From Mycolicibacterium moriokaense (GTDB lineage Bacteria; Actinomycetota; Actinomycetes; Mycobacteriales; Mycobacteriaceae): a stretch of 64,000 bases of DNA. The notes under the pieces are model-generated. The model worked only from the letters and a program-made list of their open reading frames with translations, was not told where the DNA came from and ran no database searches. The position numbers were made by a program, and so were the translations under genes. Positions 9,049 through 17,835 of the stretch are shown one piece after another; the stretch's first letter is position 1, and each line of letters opens with the position of its first letter. The stretch covers positions 124,001 through 188,000 of the forward strand of contig NZ_QQBJ01000010.1 in assembly GCF_003347205.1 (NCBI RefSeq). Reading direction: 5' to 3'.

Positions 9049-9755
9049 GCCAACGACCAGTACGCCGGTTCGTCGACGGCTTGCTGCAGGGCCGGCGCAC
9101 CGGGCGGGCCCGGCCCGACGACGTCGAAGCCGCCGAGATGCGGACGGCCATCGAGTTGCGTTCCGCCCGCACCGGCAGCGACTCGCCGCGCGAAGACTTC
9201 GTCACCGATCTGCACCGCAGGCTCGCCGAGCAGATGGGCGACGGCACCGACACTCAGAGCGGGACGTCGTGGGGGCCGTCGGGCACCAGGCGCCAGGTGG
9301 TCATCGGCACCGGGTTGGCGGCGGCGTCGGCGGCCGCCGGGATCGTCGTCGGTCGTAACCTGCTGGCGCCCCCGTCGCGCGGGCCCGCGGAGGCGGCCCC
9401 GCCCACCCAGGCCGTGCTCGAGCCCAACGCCGGGGCGTGGCATGCCGTCGGCGCCAGCGCCGACCTACCCGCAGGCGGTGCCCTGTCGTTCGACCTCGGC
9501 TCGGTCAACGGGTTCGTGCACCGCGCCGACGCGACCGTCGAGGCGGTCTCGGGCATCTGCACCCACCAGGGCTGCAAGCTGTGGCTGGACGCGCCCGACA
9601 AGCGGCTGCGGTGCCCGTGCCACTCGACGTCCTTCGCGCTGGACGGCGAGACGATGACACATCAGCTGCCGACGGCGCCGCCGCCGCTGCCGAAGTTCGA
9701 GGTGCGCGAAAAGAACGGCGTGATCGAGGTTTTCGCGCCAACCGAACCCGCGTAG
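9045..9755 (+). CDS. Membrane-anchored Rieske [2Fe-2S] protein coupled to ECF sigma factor
   Basis: 236 residues in three parts. Residues 1-80 form a charged cytosolic segment. Then comes a Tat-like twin-arginine and single hydrophobic segment (TRRQVVIGTGLAAASAAAG, about 84-105). An exported Rieske domain follows, with CTHQGC (C172, H174, C177) and CPCH (C190, C192, H193). Both extra cysteines of the disulfide are present, as in high-potential bc1-type Rieske centres. No cytochrome b or other bc-complex gene is adjacent. The architecture of a cytosolic N-domain, one membrane span and an external sensor, coupled to a sigma gene, recalls transmembrane anti-sigma factors. That role is an inference. 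Confidence 0.9.
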   Translation: MSQRPVRRFVDGLLQGRRTGRARPDDVEAAEMRTAIELRSARTGSDSPREDFVTDLHRRLAEQMGDGTDTQSGTSWGPSGTRRQVVIGTGLAAASAAAGIVVGRNLLAPPSRGPAEAAPPTQAVLEPNAGAWHAVGASADLPAGGALSFDLGSVNGFVHRADATVEAVSGICTHQGCKLWLDAPDKRLRCPCHSTSFALDGETMTHQLPTAPPPLPKFEVREKNGVIEVFAPTEPA

Positions 9756-9781
9756 CGGCATTTGATGGCAATGTCGATGGC

Positions 9782-11659
9782 ATGGATCAAAAGCCGCCCA
9801 CCGCTGTCATCGAAGCCGCCAACAGCGAGTCTCGCGCCGCCATGCCGTTCTCCGACACCAAGGATTTCGACGACGCCGACCGGGGCTTCATCGGCGCGAT
9901 GGAACCCTGTGTGGTCAAGGCCGCCGACGGTCGAGTGGTGTGGGACAACGACGTCTATGCATTCCTGACCGGCGACGCGCCGCCGACGGTGCATCCCAGC
10001 CTGTGGCGGCAGAGCGAACTGTGCGCGAAGCAAGGGCTGTACGAGGTGGTCGAGGGCATCTACCAGGTGCGTGGCCTGGACCTGTCCAACATCAGCTTCA
10101 TCGAGGGCGACACCGGCATCATCGTCATCGACCCGCTCGTGTCCACGGAGACCGCCGCGGCCGCGCTGGCGCTCTACCGCGCCCATCGCGGGAATCGTGC
10201 CGTCAGCGCTGTTATCTATACCCACAGCCACGTCGACCACTTCGGCGGCGTGCTCGGCGTGACGTCGCAAGCCGACGTCGACGCGGGCAAGGTCGCGGTG
10301 ATCGCTCCGGAGCATTTCGTCGACCACGCCGTCGCCGAGAACGTCTATGCGGGCACGGCGATGGCCAGGCGCGCGTCGTACATGTACGGCGCGGTTCTGG
10401 CCAGGGGGCCGCAGGGGCAGGTGGGCTGCGGTCTCGGTCAGACCCCGTCGCTCGGCGAGGTGGCGATGATCGTGCCGACCGTCGACATCCGCGAGACGGG
10501 CGAGAAGCACACCTTCGACGGCGTCGAGATCGAGTTCCAGATGGCGCCCGGCACCGAGGCGCCCGCCGAGATGCACTTCTACTTCCCGAAGTTCCGGGCG
10601 CTGTGCATGGCCGAGAACGCCACCCACAACCTGCACAACCTGTTGACGCTGCGCGGTGCGCTGGTGCGCGATCCGCATGCGTGGGCGGGCTATCTGACCG
10701 AGGCGATCGACACCTTCACCGACCGCGCCGACGTCGTGTTCGCCTCGCACCACTGGCCGACGTGGGGCAAGGAGCGCATCGTCGAGTACCTCTCGCTGCA
10801 ACGCGACCTCTACGCCTACCTGCACGACCAGACGCTGCGGCAACTCAACCAGGGATACACCGGCATCGAGATCGCCGAGGACTTCCAGATGCCGCCTGCC
10901 CTTGAGAAGGCCTGGCACACGCACGGCTACTACGGCTCGGTGAGCCACAACGTCAAGGCGGTCTACCAGCGCTACATGGGCTGGTTCGACGGCAACCCGG
11001 GCCGACTGTGGGCGCATCCGCCGGAAGCCATCGGCCCGCGCTACGTGGAGGCGATGGGAGGTATCGACCGCGTCGTCGAGATCGCCCGCAACGCCTTCGA
11101 CGAAGGCGACTTCCGTTGGGCGGCAACACTGCTGGACCATGCGATCTTCACTGACAAGGACCACGCAGGCGCTCGCGAACTCTACGCCGACACGCTCGAA
11201 CAGCTCGCCTACGGCGCGGAGAACGCGGTGTGGCGCAACTTCTTCCTGTCCGGCATGACGGAGTTGCGGGAAGGGAACTTCGGCACGCCGACGCAAACCG
11301 CGTCGCCGTCGATGCTCGCCCAGCTCACCCCCGAGCAACTATTCGACACGTTCGCGATCAACCTGAACGGCCCGCGGGCGTGGGATCTCGACGTGGCCGT
11401 CGACATCACCTTCCTCGACACCGGCGACAACTACCGGATCACAGTGCGCAACGGCGTGCTGGTGTACCGGAAACTGCCCGCCGACGAGTCGACGGCGCAG
11501 GCGACCATCAAATTCGCGAACAAGTTGCGCCTCTTGGCATTCGCCGCAGGCGACGCCGATTCGCCGGGCCTCGAGGTGACCGGCGACGCCAACGCGATGC
11601 CGTCGGTACTCGCGGTGGTGGACCGGCCCGACCCGGCGTTCAACATCGTCGAACCGTGA
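9782..11659 (+). CDS. Alkyl sulfatase, metallo-beta-lactamase type (SdsA1/BDS1-like)
   Basis: 625-residue zinc hydrolase releasing sulfate from primary alkyl sulfates such as SDS. The order is metallo-beta-lactamase domain with THSHVDH (H148, H150, D152, H153), alkyl-sulfatase dimerisation domain in the middle, and a C-terminal SCP2-like lipid-binding domain (last ~120 residues). No secretion signal is seen, so it is probably cytosolic. The ATG at 9782 gives the family length. Open sequence before it in the same frame is the shadow of the Rieske gene. It corresponds to M. tuberculosis Rv3762c, and the phosphotransferase orthologous to Rv3761c lies 2.5 kb downstream. Confidence 0.93.
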   Translation: MDQKPPTAVIEAANSESRAAMPFSDTKDFDDADRGFIGAMEPCVVKAADGRVVWDNDVYAFLTGDAPPTVHPSLWRQSELCAKQGLYEVVEGIYQVRGLDLSNISFIEGDTGIIVIDPLVSTETAAAALALYRAHRGNRAVSAVIYTHSHVDHFGGVLGVTSQADVDAGKVAVIAPEHFVDHAVAENVYAGTAMARRASYMYGAVLARGPQGQVGCGLGQTPSLGEVAMIVPTVDIRETGEKHTFDGVEIEFQMAPGTEAPAEMHFYFPKFRALCMAENATHNLHNLLTLRGALVRDPHAWAGYLTEAIDTFTDRADVVFASHHWPTWGKERIVEYLSLQRDLYAYLHDQTLRQLNQGYTGIEIAEDFQMPPALEKAWHTHGYYGSVSHNVKAVYQRYMGWFDGNPGRLWAHPPEAIGPRYVEAMGGIDRVVEIARNAFDEGDFRWAATLLDHAIFTDKDHAGARELYADTLEQLAYGAENAVWRNFFLSGMTELREGNFGTPTQTASPSMLAQLTPEQLFDTFAINLNGPRAWDLDVAVDITFLDTGDNYRITVRNGVLVYRKLPADESTAQATIKFANKLRLLAFAAGDADSPGLEVTGDANAMPSVLAVVDRPDPAFNIVEP

Positions 11660-11662
11660 CGG

Positions 11663-12436
11663 TCACGGCATGCCGCCGTCCACCCGGATGATCGACCCGC
11701 TGGTGTAGCTCGACGCATCCGACGCGAGATACAGTGCGGCGCCGATGATCTCGGCAGGGTTGCCCAGCCGCTTGAGCGCGAAGTTCTGGGCGCCCTTCGT
11801 CGTCGCGGGGATGTCCCACGCCTTGCTGACGTCGGTCAGGAACGGGCCGGGCATCAACGTGTTCACCCGCACCGTCGGGCCGAAGGCCAGCGCGAGCCCC
11901 TCCGTCAACGCGTTCAGGCCCGCCTTGGCCGCCGAGTAGGGCAGCTGCTCGGGACGAGGCCGCCGCGACCCGCTGGAGCTGACGTTGATGATCGACCCGC
12001 CGCCGTCGGCGACCATCCGCCGGCCCACCAGCGTCGACAACCGGAACGGGCCCTTCAGGTTGAGGTTGACGACGGCGTCGAACAGCTTCTCGGACACCGT
12101 GTCCAGGGATTCGTACAGCGGCGACATCCCCGCATTGTTGATCAGCACGTCGACCTTGCCGAACCGCTCGTAGGCCGCGTCCACCAGGCCGTCGAGTTGG
12201 TCCCAGCGGCCGACGTGCACTTCGTACGGCATCGCGGCGCGGCCGGTGGCCGATGCGATCTCGTCGGCGGTGGCCTCACAGGACTCCATTTTTCTGCTGG
12301 CGATGATGACGTCGGCGCCGCAGTGCGCCGCCGCGAACGCCATCTCCCTGCCGAGCCCGCGACTGCCTCCGGTGACCAGTACGACCCGGTCGGTGAGATC
12401 GAACAGTTCGTCTGCGTACCCCTTGTCGGAGCCCAT
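11663..12436 (-). CDS. Short-chain dehydrogenase/reductase
   Basis: 257-residue classical SDR, NAD(P)-dependent alcohol/ketone oxidoreductase. The cofactor motif TGGSRGLG is at about 22-29, NNAG near 105, and the catalytic Tyr-Lys pair in YSAAK near 165 follows the Ser-rich strand NVSSSGS. C-terminal VDGG is typical. GGAGGG sits 5-6 bases before the ATG. It starts one base after the upstream metallopeptidase stop, so they share an operon. Substrate unknown. Confidence 0.92.
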   Translation of the reverse strand: MGSDKGYADELFDLTDRVVLVTGGSRGLGREMAFAAAHCGADVIIASRKMESCEATADEIASATGRAAMPYEVHVGRWDQLDGLVDAAYERFGKVDVLINNAGMSPLYESLDTVSEKLFDAVVNLNLKGPFRLSTLVGRRMVADGGGSIINVSSSGSRRPRPEQLPYSAAKAGLNALTEGLALAFGPTVRVNTLMPGPFLTDVSKAWDIPATTKGAQNFALKRLGNPAEIIGAALYLASDASSYTSGSIIRVDGGMP

Positions 12437-12437
12437 A

Positions 12438-13538
12438 TCAACCCTCCTCGTCGGCGCGAGCCGGATCTTTTGCGCTCCTCGCGTGTGCGGTCTCGCGAAT
12501 CACTTTGTGCACGAAGCCGAGCTTGGCGACGACGGGCTCGGGAATCTCGAACGGATAAAGCGGATTCCTACCCATCGCCGTGTTCACCCGGTTGAAGAAC
12601 AGCGACATCCACCGCCAGTCGAACAGCAACCGCTCGATCGGCACGTCGTCGTAGCACTCCAGCGGGACGATGTCGCGTGGCGCCGCGAACCGGACCCGGT
12701 CGGCCTTGAGCACCATCCCCGCCTCCCGGCTGGTGTCGATGGTGTCGGTGATGTGTAGATAGTGGGCGAAGCATTCGGCGAAGTCCTCCCACGGATGCAT
12801 GGTGGCGTACTCGGAGATATAACTGTCCTCCCAGCCGTCGGGCGCTCCGAACTTGTAGTGCCGCGCGATGGCATCGCTGTAGCTTGCCCGTTCGTCGCCG
12901 AACAGCGAGCGGCACTCTTCGAGGTATCTGGTTGCGCCAGAACCGTTCTCGACGAGCACGTGCTGGTAGTAGTGGCCGACCTCGTGGCGGAAATGGCCGA
13001 GCATGGTGCGGTACGGCTCACCGAGCCGGACTCGCAGTGACTCGCGGTAGTCGTCGAGCGACTCGACGAGGTCGATGGTGATGACACCACCCGCATGCCC
13101 GATGGTCACCTTCTCGCCGGTGGTGTAGCTGGACAGCAGATCGAACGCCAGGCCGCCGTCGCTCTGCCAGAAGGGTTCGATGGGCAGGCCGACGTCGGCG
13201 AGCTGATACACGAGGCGACGCAGAGCGCGCGCGGTCGGCACCAACTTCTCGCGCGCGATGGTGTCGTCGGCGGCCGGTTCGCGCCGGATCATCGAATCTG
13301 CCAGGCACCGGCCCCGTTGCTCGTGACGCTGCTCCTCGGGCACCAGCCAGTTGCAGCCCGTCGTCTCGGTCTGTGTGCAGCGCACCCAGCGGCCGCCGTC
13401 CAGCACGGTACCGTCGTCGGCGACCGGGACCATCGACTTCGTCGGAAGGTGAAAGCCGAGCGTGGTGTGGCAGTTGGGACACCGGAGCGACTCGAACGCC
13501 GCGAAACCGTTGCACACCGGGCAGGCGAATGCGCGCAC
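12438..13538 (-). CDS. Zinc-ribbon putative metallopeptidase
   Basis: About 366 residues. An N-terminal C4 zinc ribbon (C6, C9, C20, C23) precedes a body with HEVGH (H185-H189), the gluzincin HExxH signature. Downstream acidic/His segment HPWEDFAECFAHY could give the third zinc ligand. This matches the bacterial putative zinc-binding metallopeptidase family. A longer GTG start at 13580 would overlap the divergent phosphatase gene by 24 bases. The GTG at 13538 removes the overlap and puts the zinc ribbon at the N-terminus, as in relatives. Possibly leaderless. Substrate unknown. Confidence 0.85.
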   Translation of the reverse strand: MRAFACPVCNGFAAFESLRCPNCHTTLGFHLPTKSMVPVADDGTVLDGGRWVRCTQTETTGCNWLVPEEQRHEQRGRCLADSMIRREPAADDTIAREKLVPTARALRRLVYQLADVGLPIEPFWQSDGGLAFDLLSSYTTGEKVTIGHAGGVITIDLVESLDDYRESLRVRLGEPYRTMLGHFRHEVGHYYQHVLVENGSGATRYLEECRSLFGDERASYSDAIARHYKFGAPDGWEDSYISEYATMHPWEDFAECFAHYLHITDTIDTSREAGMVLKADRVRFAAPRDIVPLECYDDVPIERLLFDWRWMSLFFNRVNTAMGRNPLYPFEIPEPVVAKLGFVHKVIRETAHARSAKDPARADEEG

Positions 13539-13556
13539 GAGCCATATGGTGTCACG

Positions 13557-14165
13557 GTGCAGTTGCTTCTCATCCGGCACGCGTTGCCGCTTCGCAGTCA
13601 GCCAGGAGAGGGGTCCGATCCCGACCTGTCAGAAGAGGGCGTCGAACAGGCCAAGAGGCTGCCGGACGCGTTGGCCCGGTTTCCGATAACCCGGCTGGTC
13701 AGCAGCCCGCAGCGGCGCGCCGTGCAGACCGCGCAACCGGTCGCCGACGCCTTGGGGATGACGATCGACATCGATGACCGCCTCGCCGAGTACGACCGCG
13801 ACCTCCAGCACTACATCCCGGTCGAGCAGATCGCGGCCGAATACCCCGAGGAGTTGGCCCGGCTGGCCAGCGGCCACCTGCCCAGCGCCGTCGACGAGAC
13901 CGCGTTCCTGGCGCGGATCACCGACGGGATCCGCGACATCGCAGGAACGGGGGACCACGAGGACACCGTCGCGGTGTTCAGCCACGGCGGAGTGATCAAC
14001 GGGCTGCTGCACGGGATCCTGCGCACCGAGAAGATCCTGTGCGTCAACGTCGACTACGCGGGCATCACCAGGCTGCTGTCGTCGCGCAAGGGCGATCTGT
14101 ACGTCGCGGCCGTCAACGGCACCGAACACGTATGGGATCTGCTGCCCAGAAATCAGCGGTGGTAG
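13557..14165 (+). CDS. Histidine phosphatase (phosphoglycerate-mutase-like) family protein
   Basis: 202 residues. The catalytic RHA motif is right at the N-terminus (R7, H8 phospho-His), with a second active-site segment FSHGGVING holding the other His. This superfamily includes phosphatases of sugars, nucleotides and proteins, and the substrate is not evident. GTG at 13557 places LLIRHA in the expected position. It is followed after 9 bases by the phosphotransferase gene, suggesting co-transcription. Confidence 0.9.
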   Translation: MQLLLIRHALPLRSQPGEGSDPDLSEEGVEQAKRLPDALARFPITRLVSSPQRRAVQTAQPVADALGMTIDIDDRLAEYDRDLQHYIPVEQIAAEYPEELARLASGHLPSAVDETAFLARITDGIRDIAGTGDHEDTVAVFSHGGVINGLLHGILRTEKILCVNVDYAGITRLLSSRKGDLYVAAVNGTEHVWDLLPRNQRW

Positions 14166-14174
14166 GAAGATCCC

Positions 14175-15203
14175 GTGACGACTTCGCTGGAAGGGCTGGA
14201 CCTGGCCGCGCTGGACCGCCACCTCAGGCAGGTGGGGATCGCGCGCAGCGGCGAACTGCGGGCCGAGTTGATCTCGGGCGGCCGGTCCAACCTGACGTTC
14301 CTGGTCGCCGACGATCAGTCGCGGTGGGTGCTGCGCAGGCCGCCATTGCACGGCCTGACCCCGTCGGCGCACGACATGGCCCGCGAATACCGGGTCGTGG
14401 CCGCGCTGGCCGACACGCCCGTCCCGGTCGCCAGGGCGGTCACCATGCGCGACGACGACTCCGTCGGCGGCGCGCCGTTCCAGATGGTCGAGTACGTGCC
14501 GGGCCGCGTCGTACGCCAGGCCGCCCAACTGGAGTCGCTCGGCGATGAGGAGACCATCAGCGGCTGCGTCGACGCGTTGATCAGGGTGCTCGCCGACCTG
14601 CACGCGGTCGACCCGAAGGCGGTCGGGCTCGGCGACTTCGGCAAGCCGACCGGCTATCTCGAGCGCCAGGTGCGGCGGTGGGGCTCGCAGTGGGATCTGG
14701 TCAAGCGCGACGACGACCCGTTCGACGCTGATGTCCGGCGGCTGCATTCCGCTCTCGCAGAAGCTATTCCGGCGCAGAGCCGCAGCTCGATCGTGCACGG
14801 CGATTACCGGATCGACAACACGATGCTCGATGACGACGACGCCACCAAGGTGCTCGCGGTGCTGGACTGGGAGATGTCCACGCTGGGCGACCCGATCAGC
14901 GACGCCGCGCTGATGTGTGTCTATCGCCACCCGCTGTTCAACGTCATCCACGCGAGTTCGGCCTGGGCGTCGCCGTTGATGCCCGATGCCGACGACCTCG
15001 CCCAGCGCTATTCGCTGGCCGCCGAACAGTCGCTGGACAACTGGGACTTCTACATGGCGCTGGGGTATTTCAAGGTGGCGATCATCGCGGCGGGCATCGC
15101 GTTCCGCGCCCGCATGGGCGGCGGTGTCGCGGCCGACACCAGCGAAGTGGATCGGGCGGTCGGACCGCTGATCACCGAGGGACTGGCTGCGCTGGACCGA
15201 TGA
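14175..15203 (+). CDS. APH-fold phosphotransferase family protein (Rv3761c/FadE36-type)
   Basis: 342 residues with the aminoglycoside-phosphotransferase kinase fold. ISGGRSNLTFLV corresponds to the nucleotide loop, then comes the catalytic loop HGDYRIDN and the metal-binding LDWEM. In this ACAD10-like group the family is linked to acyl-CoA metabolism, and the M. tuberculosis counterpart was named FadE36 although it is not a dehydrogenase. Its stop overlaps the next ATG (ATGATG at 15200-15205). Confidence 0.9.
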   Translation: MTTSLEGLDLAALDRHLRQVGIARSGELRAELISGGRSNLTFLVADDQSRWVLRRPPLHGLTPSAHDMAREYRVVAALADTPVPVARAVTMRDDDSVGGAPFQMVEYVPGRVVRQAAQLESLGDEETISGCVDALIRVLADLHAVDPKAVGLGDFGKPTGYLERQVRRWGSQWDLVKRDDDPFDADVRRLHSALAEAIPAQSRSSIVHGDYRIDNTMLDDDDATKVLAVLDWEMSTLGDPISDAALMCVYRHPLFNVIHASSAWASPLMPDADDLAQRYSLAAEQSLDNWDFYMALGYFKVAIIAAGIAFRARMGGGVAADTSEVDRAVGPLITEGLAALDR

Positions 15204-16162
15204 TGGCCGAGAAGACGCGGAATCGCACAAAACTACGGACATTGGTGCGAGTTTGCGTCTGGTCGCTGGTGGTCGTGATCATCGCTGTGGTGGTGGCCAA
15301 CAACACCGTGGCCAAGCTGCCCGCGATGCCGGCGGCCGACGGCAAGTACATCAGCTTGCGGGGCAAGGACATTCACTACATCGAGCAGGCCGGGCAGGGC
15401 ATTCCCGTGGTGGAGATTCACGGGCTGCCCGGCACATGCAAGGACTTCGACCCCGTGCTGCCCGACCTGCAGGGTCGTCACGTGATCGCGATCGACCGGC
15501 CCGGCTTCGGCTGGTCGAAGGGCGGCTGGCTGCCCTACCAGGATCAGATCGACGTCGTCCACGAGTTCCTGACGCAATTGCACCTAGCTCCGGCGATCCT
15601 GGTCGGGCACTCGTTCGGCGGCACGCTCGCGCTCGGGGTGGCCCGCCGCTACCCGCAAGACGTGGCGAAGTTGATCCTCGCGGCTCCCGGCGCAGGCGGC
15701 CTGCGGTCCACGCCGATGGACAAGTTCAACGCGTACTACGCGAAGTTCAGTGAGCTTCCCGTGGTGGCGCCCGTCCTCGACTTCACGGCCAACGACGTGT
15801 TCCGGCGGGTCGCCGCCACCGCAGGCGTCGATCGCGCCTTTGCTCCCGGCGACGTGGACCCGGGCTACAAGCAGCGGCTGCTGGCCGTGTCGATGACGTC
15901 GGGCAACCTCGCCGCGTTCGCATCGGACCAACTGGCGTTCGACGACACATCACGCTGGCTCGACGAGAACGTGCCTGCGATTCGGGTGCCGTCGGTGATC
16001 ATCGGGGCGGCCGACGACCACCTCGTGCCGATCGAGCACGCCCGTCGGCTGGCCGACACGTTGCCGGGCAGCCAACTGGTCACGGTCGACGGCAGCCACA
16101 TGATCCCGTACACCCATCCCGACGTGATCGCCGCGCAGGTGAAAGGCGCGGACCCGCACTAG
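15200..16162 (+). CDS. Membrane-anchored alpha/beta hydrolase
   Basis: 320 residues. An N-terminal uncleaved anchor (about 14-36, VCVWSLVVVIIAVVVANN) precedes an alpha/beta-hydrolase fold. It has oxyanion segment HGLPGT, nucleophile elbow GHSFGG, late Asp in GAADDHLVP and His in DGSHMIP, giving a full Ser-Asp-His triad. Likely an esterase, epoxide hydrolase-like or lipase acting outside the membrane. Translationally coupled to the kinase gene through an ATGA-type overlap at 15200. Confidence 0.9.
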   Translation: MMAEKTRNRTKLRTLVRVCVWSLVVVIIAVVVANNTVAKLPAMPAADGKYISLRGKDIHYIEQAGQGIPVVEIHGLPGTCKDFDPVLPDLQGRHVIAIDRPGFGWSKGGWLPYQDQIDVVHEFLTQLHLAPAILVGHSFGGTLALGVARRYPQDVAKLILAAPGAGGLRSTPMDKFNAYYAKFSELPVVAPVLDFTANDVFRRVAATAGVDRAFAPGDVDPGYKQRLLAVSMTSGNLAAFASDQLAFDDTSRWLDENVPAIRVPSVIIGAADDHLVPIEHARRLADTLPGSQLVTVDGSHMIPYTHPDVIAAQVKGADPH

Positions 16163-16524
16163 GCACGTGACGTCAGCACGGTGTACAGCTCGGAGATGAC
16201 GTCATCGCGGATGATCGCGACGTCGAAACCCGACACCTGCGGCGTCTGGTCTCGCTCCGCAACGAGATGCCAGGCCAGGTATCCGAATCCGGTCGTCTCA
16301 TGAACGGGTCCCGCGGCGATGAATTGCAGCGGGCCGATGTTCCGCTGCAGCTCGGCCGCCTTCGCGTCCAGCGCTTCATGTCCGACCTGAACGCCGTCGT
16401 CGTCGGTCCACCGAACGTCGGGCGCATAGGTCCGCGTGATCGCCGCGCGGCGCCGCTCGGGATCGCGTTCGTTGAACACCTCGAGCAGATTGGACAGCAT
16501 GAGCCGGTTGATTGTCGGTGTCAT
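16159..16524 (-). CDS. SnoaL/NTF2-like protein
   Basis: 121 residues with the NTF2-like fold pattern (LLEVFNERDPERRRAAI, VRWTDDDG, FGYLAWHLV). ATG at 16524 is chosen because GAGGAG lies 6 bases upstream. The upstream GTG at 16557 would read through the operator. It is divergent from the MarR gene and separated from it by a 38-base gap containing a MarR-type site (16537-16552), so it is probably under that regulator. Convergent overlap of four bases with the hydrolase. Enzymatic role unknown. Confidence 0.8.
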   Translation of the reverse strand: MTPTINRLMLSNLLEVFNERDPERRRAAITRTYAPDVRWTDDDGVQVGHEALDAKAAELQRNIGPLQFIAAGPVHETTGFGYLAWHLVAERDQTPQVSGFDVAIIRDDVISELYTVLTSRA

Positions 16525-16536
16525 CGAATGCTCCTC

Positions 16537-16552
16537 ATTGCGTGATAGATCA
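16537..16552. promoter_or_regulatory. Putative MarR operator, copy 1
   Basis: ATTGCGTGATAGATCA matches 14 of 16 bases of the left part of the perfect palindrome at 17836-17857. It sits between the ribosome site of the SnoaL-like gene and the start of marR, where it could autoregulate both. Confidence 0.55.
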
Positions 16553-16562
16553 ACCACCTGTG

Positions 16563-17054
16563 ATGATGAACTGCATGTCGCACGGGGTTTGGCTCGACGA
16601 CGCGCAACAGCGGACGTGGCACAACTACATGAGCGTCTACCACCGGCTCGAGTACGAAATGAATCGACAGCTGCAGGCCGACTGCGGGATCTCGTTGGCC
16701 GACTACACCGTGATGAACGCGCTGTCGAACGAGCCGGGCCGCAGGCTGCAGTCGAGTCGACTGGCCACTCGAATCGGTTGGGAGCGAAGTCGGCTCTCGC
16801 ACCAGTTGCGTCGCATGGAGTCGCGACATCTCGTCGAACGGATTGCCTCCGATGTCGACGGCCGTGCTACCGACGCCGAGCTGACACCGAAAGGCTGGCG
16901 GACGCTGAAGTCGGCGGCCCCCAAGCACGTTGCCTGGGTTCGCACCCTGTTTTTCTCCGACCTCGACAGGGCAGCCGCCGACAAGCTGGCCGACCTGCTC
17001 GGCGAGGTCTACGAGACGATCCTGCGAAAGGGCACCCTGCCCCGACCCGACTAG
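16563..17054 (+). CDS. MarR-family transcriptional regulator
   Basis: 163 residues (starts possible at ATG 16563, 16566 or 16575). Winged-helix MarR core: TVMNALSNEPGRRLQSSRL, recognition helix around WERSRLSHQLRRME, wing DVDGRATDAELTPKGW. MarR proteins repress divergent or nearby genes and release DNA on binding a small ligand. Near-identical sites in front of this gene and in front of the SDR at 17815 define its likely regulon: SnoaL-like protein, itself and the SDR. Confidence 0.92.
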   Translation: MMNCMSHGVWLDDAQQRTWHNYMSVYHRLEYEMNRQLQADCGISLADYTVMNALSNEPGRRLQSSRLATRIGWERSRLSHQLRRMESRHLVERIASDVDGRATDAELTPKGWRTLKSAAPKHVAWVRTLFFSDLDRAAADKLADLLGEVYETILRKGTLPRPD

Positions 17055-17068
17055 CGAAGCCACGTGAG

Positions 17069-17815
17069 TCAGACCTGCGCTTCGCCACCGTCGACGAAGA
17101 GTTCGCTGCCCGTCATGAAGCTGCTGCCGTCCGAGGCCAGGAAGGCCACCGCGGACGCGATTTCGGCGGGATCCGCCACCCGTTTCATCACAACCCCGTC
17201 GGCCATCTGCCTCAGCAAGTCCGACTCCCCGCCCGCAGGTGCCAGGCCGAGCAGTCCGGGTGTCTCGACCGGGCCTGGGACGAGGATGTTGACACGGACG
17301 CCGCGGTAGGCCAATTCGGCCGCCATGGTGCGGCCGAGGGATCTGACCGCCGCCTTTGATGCGGCGTAAACGCCGAACGCGGGCGTGCCCTTGGACGCAG
17401 CGGTCGATCCGGCCAGGATGATCGACGCACCTCGATTGAGCAGGGGAAGCACCTTTTGCACCGTGAAAAGCGTCCCGCCCACATTGCGGTTGAACGTATC
17501 GAGATAGTTCTCGACGGTGACGTCGGCGATCGTCGCGAACTCCCCGCCACCCGCATTGGTGAAGACGACGTCGAGGCCGCGGCCGTGCGCTTGGATTGCA
17601 TCGACGATCACGTCGATGTCAGCGAAGTTGCTGACATCGCTCACGACACCTGTTGCGCTCGAACCGATCCGATCGACGGCCTCATCGAGGCGTTGCTTGC
17701 TGCGTCCGGTGATGAACACGTGCGCACCCTCTTGGGCAAGCCGCTCTGCGGCTGCCAATCCGATGCCCGATGTACCGCCCGTGACCAGTGCGACCTTGCC
17801 TTGTACCACGCCCAT
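17069..17815 (-). CDS. Short-chain dehydrogenase/reductase, MarR-controlled
   Basis: 248-residue classical SDR. TGGTSGIG cofactor loop (about 14-21), TNAGGG near 90, GSTAAS, catalytic YAASK near 150, and C-terminal VDGG. A perfect AGGAGG lies 8 bases before the ATG at 17815. The operator palindrome 17836-17857 lies directly upstream, so transcription is probably blocked by the neighbouring MarR protein until its ligand appears. Substrate unknown. Confidence 0.92.
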   Translation of the reverse strand: MGVVQGKVALVTGGTSGIGLAAAERLAQEGAHVFITGRSKQRLDEAVDRIGSSATGVVSDVSNFADIDVIVDAIQAHGRGLDVVFTNAGGGEFATIADVTVENYLDTFNRNVGGTLFTVQKVLPLLNRGASIILAGSTAASKGTPAFGVYAASKAAVRSLGRTMAAELAYRGVRVNILVPGPVETPGLLGLAPAGGESDLLRQMADGVVMKRVADPAEIASAVAFLASDGSSFMTGSELFVDGGEAQV

Positions 17816-17835
17816 GCCGTCGGCCTCCTAGCGTC

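Noticed and set aside
9437-9781. An upstream extension of the alkyl sulfatase frame
   Set aside because: The extra 115 residues are the out-of-frame shadow of the Rieske gene, and the enzyme family starts at the ATG at 9782.
9662-11338. A 558-residue antisense frame opposite the alkyl sulfatase
   Set aside because: The sense strand encodes a complete enzyme with metal motifs, and the antisense product is Arg/Val-rich shadow.
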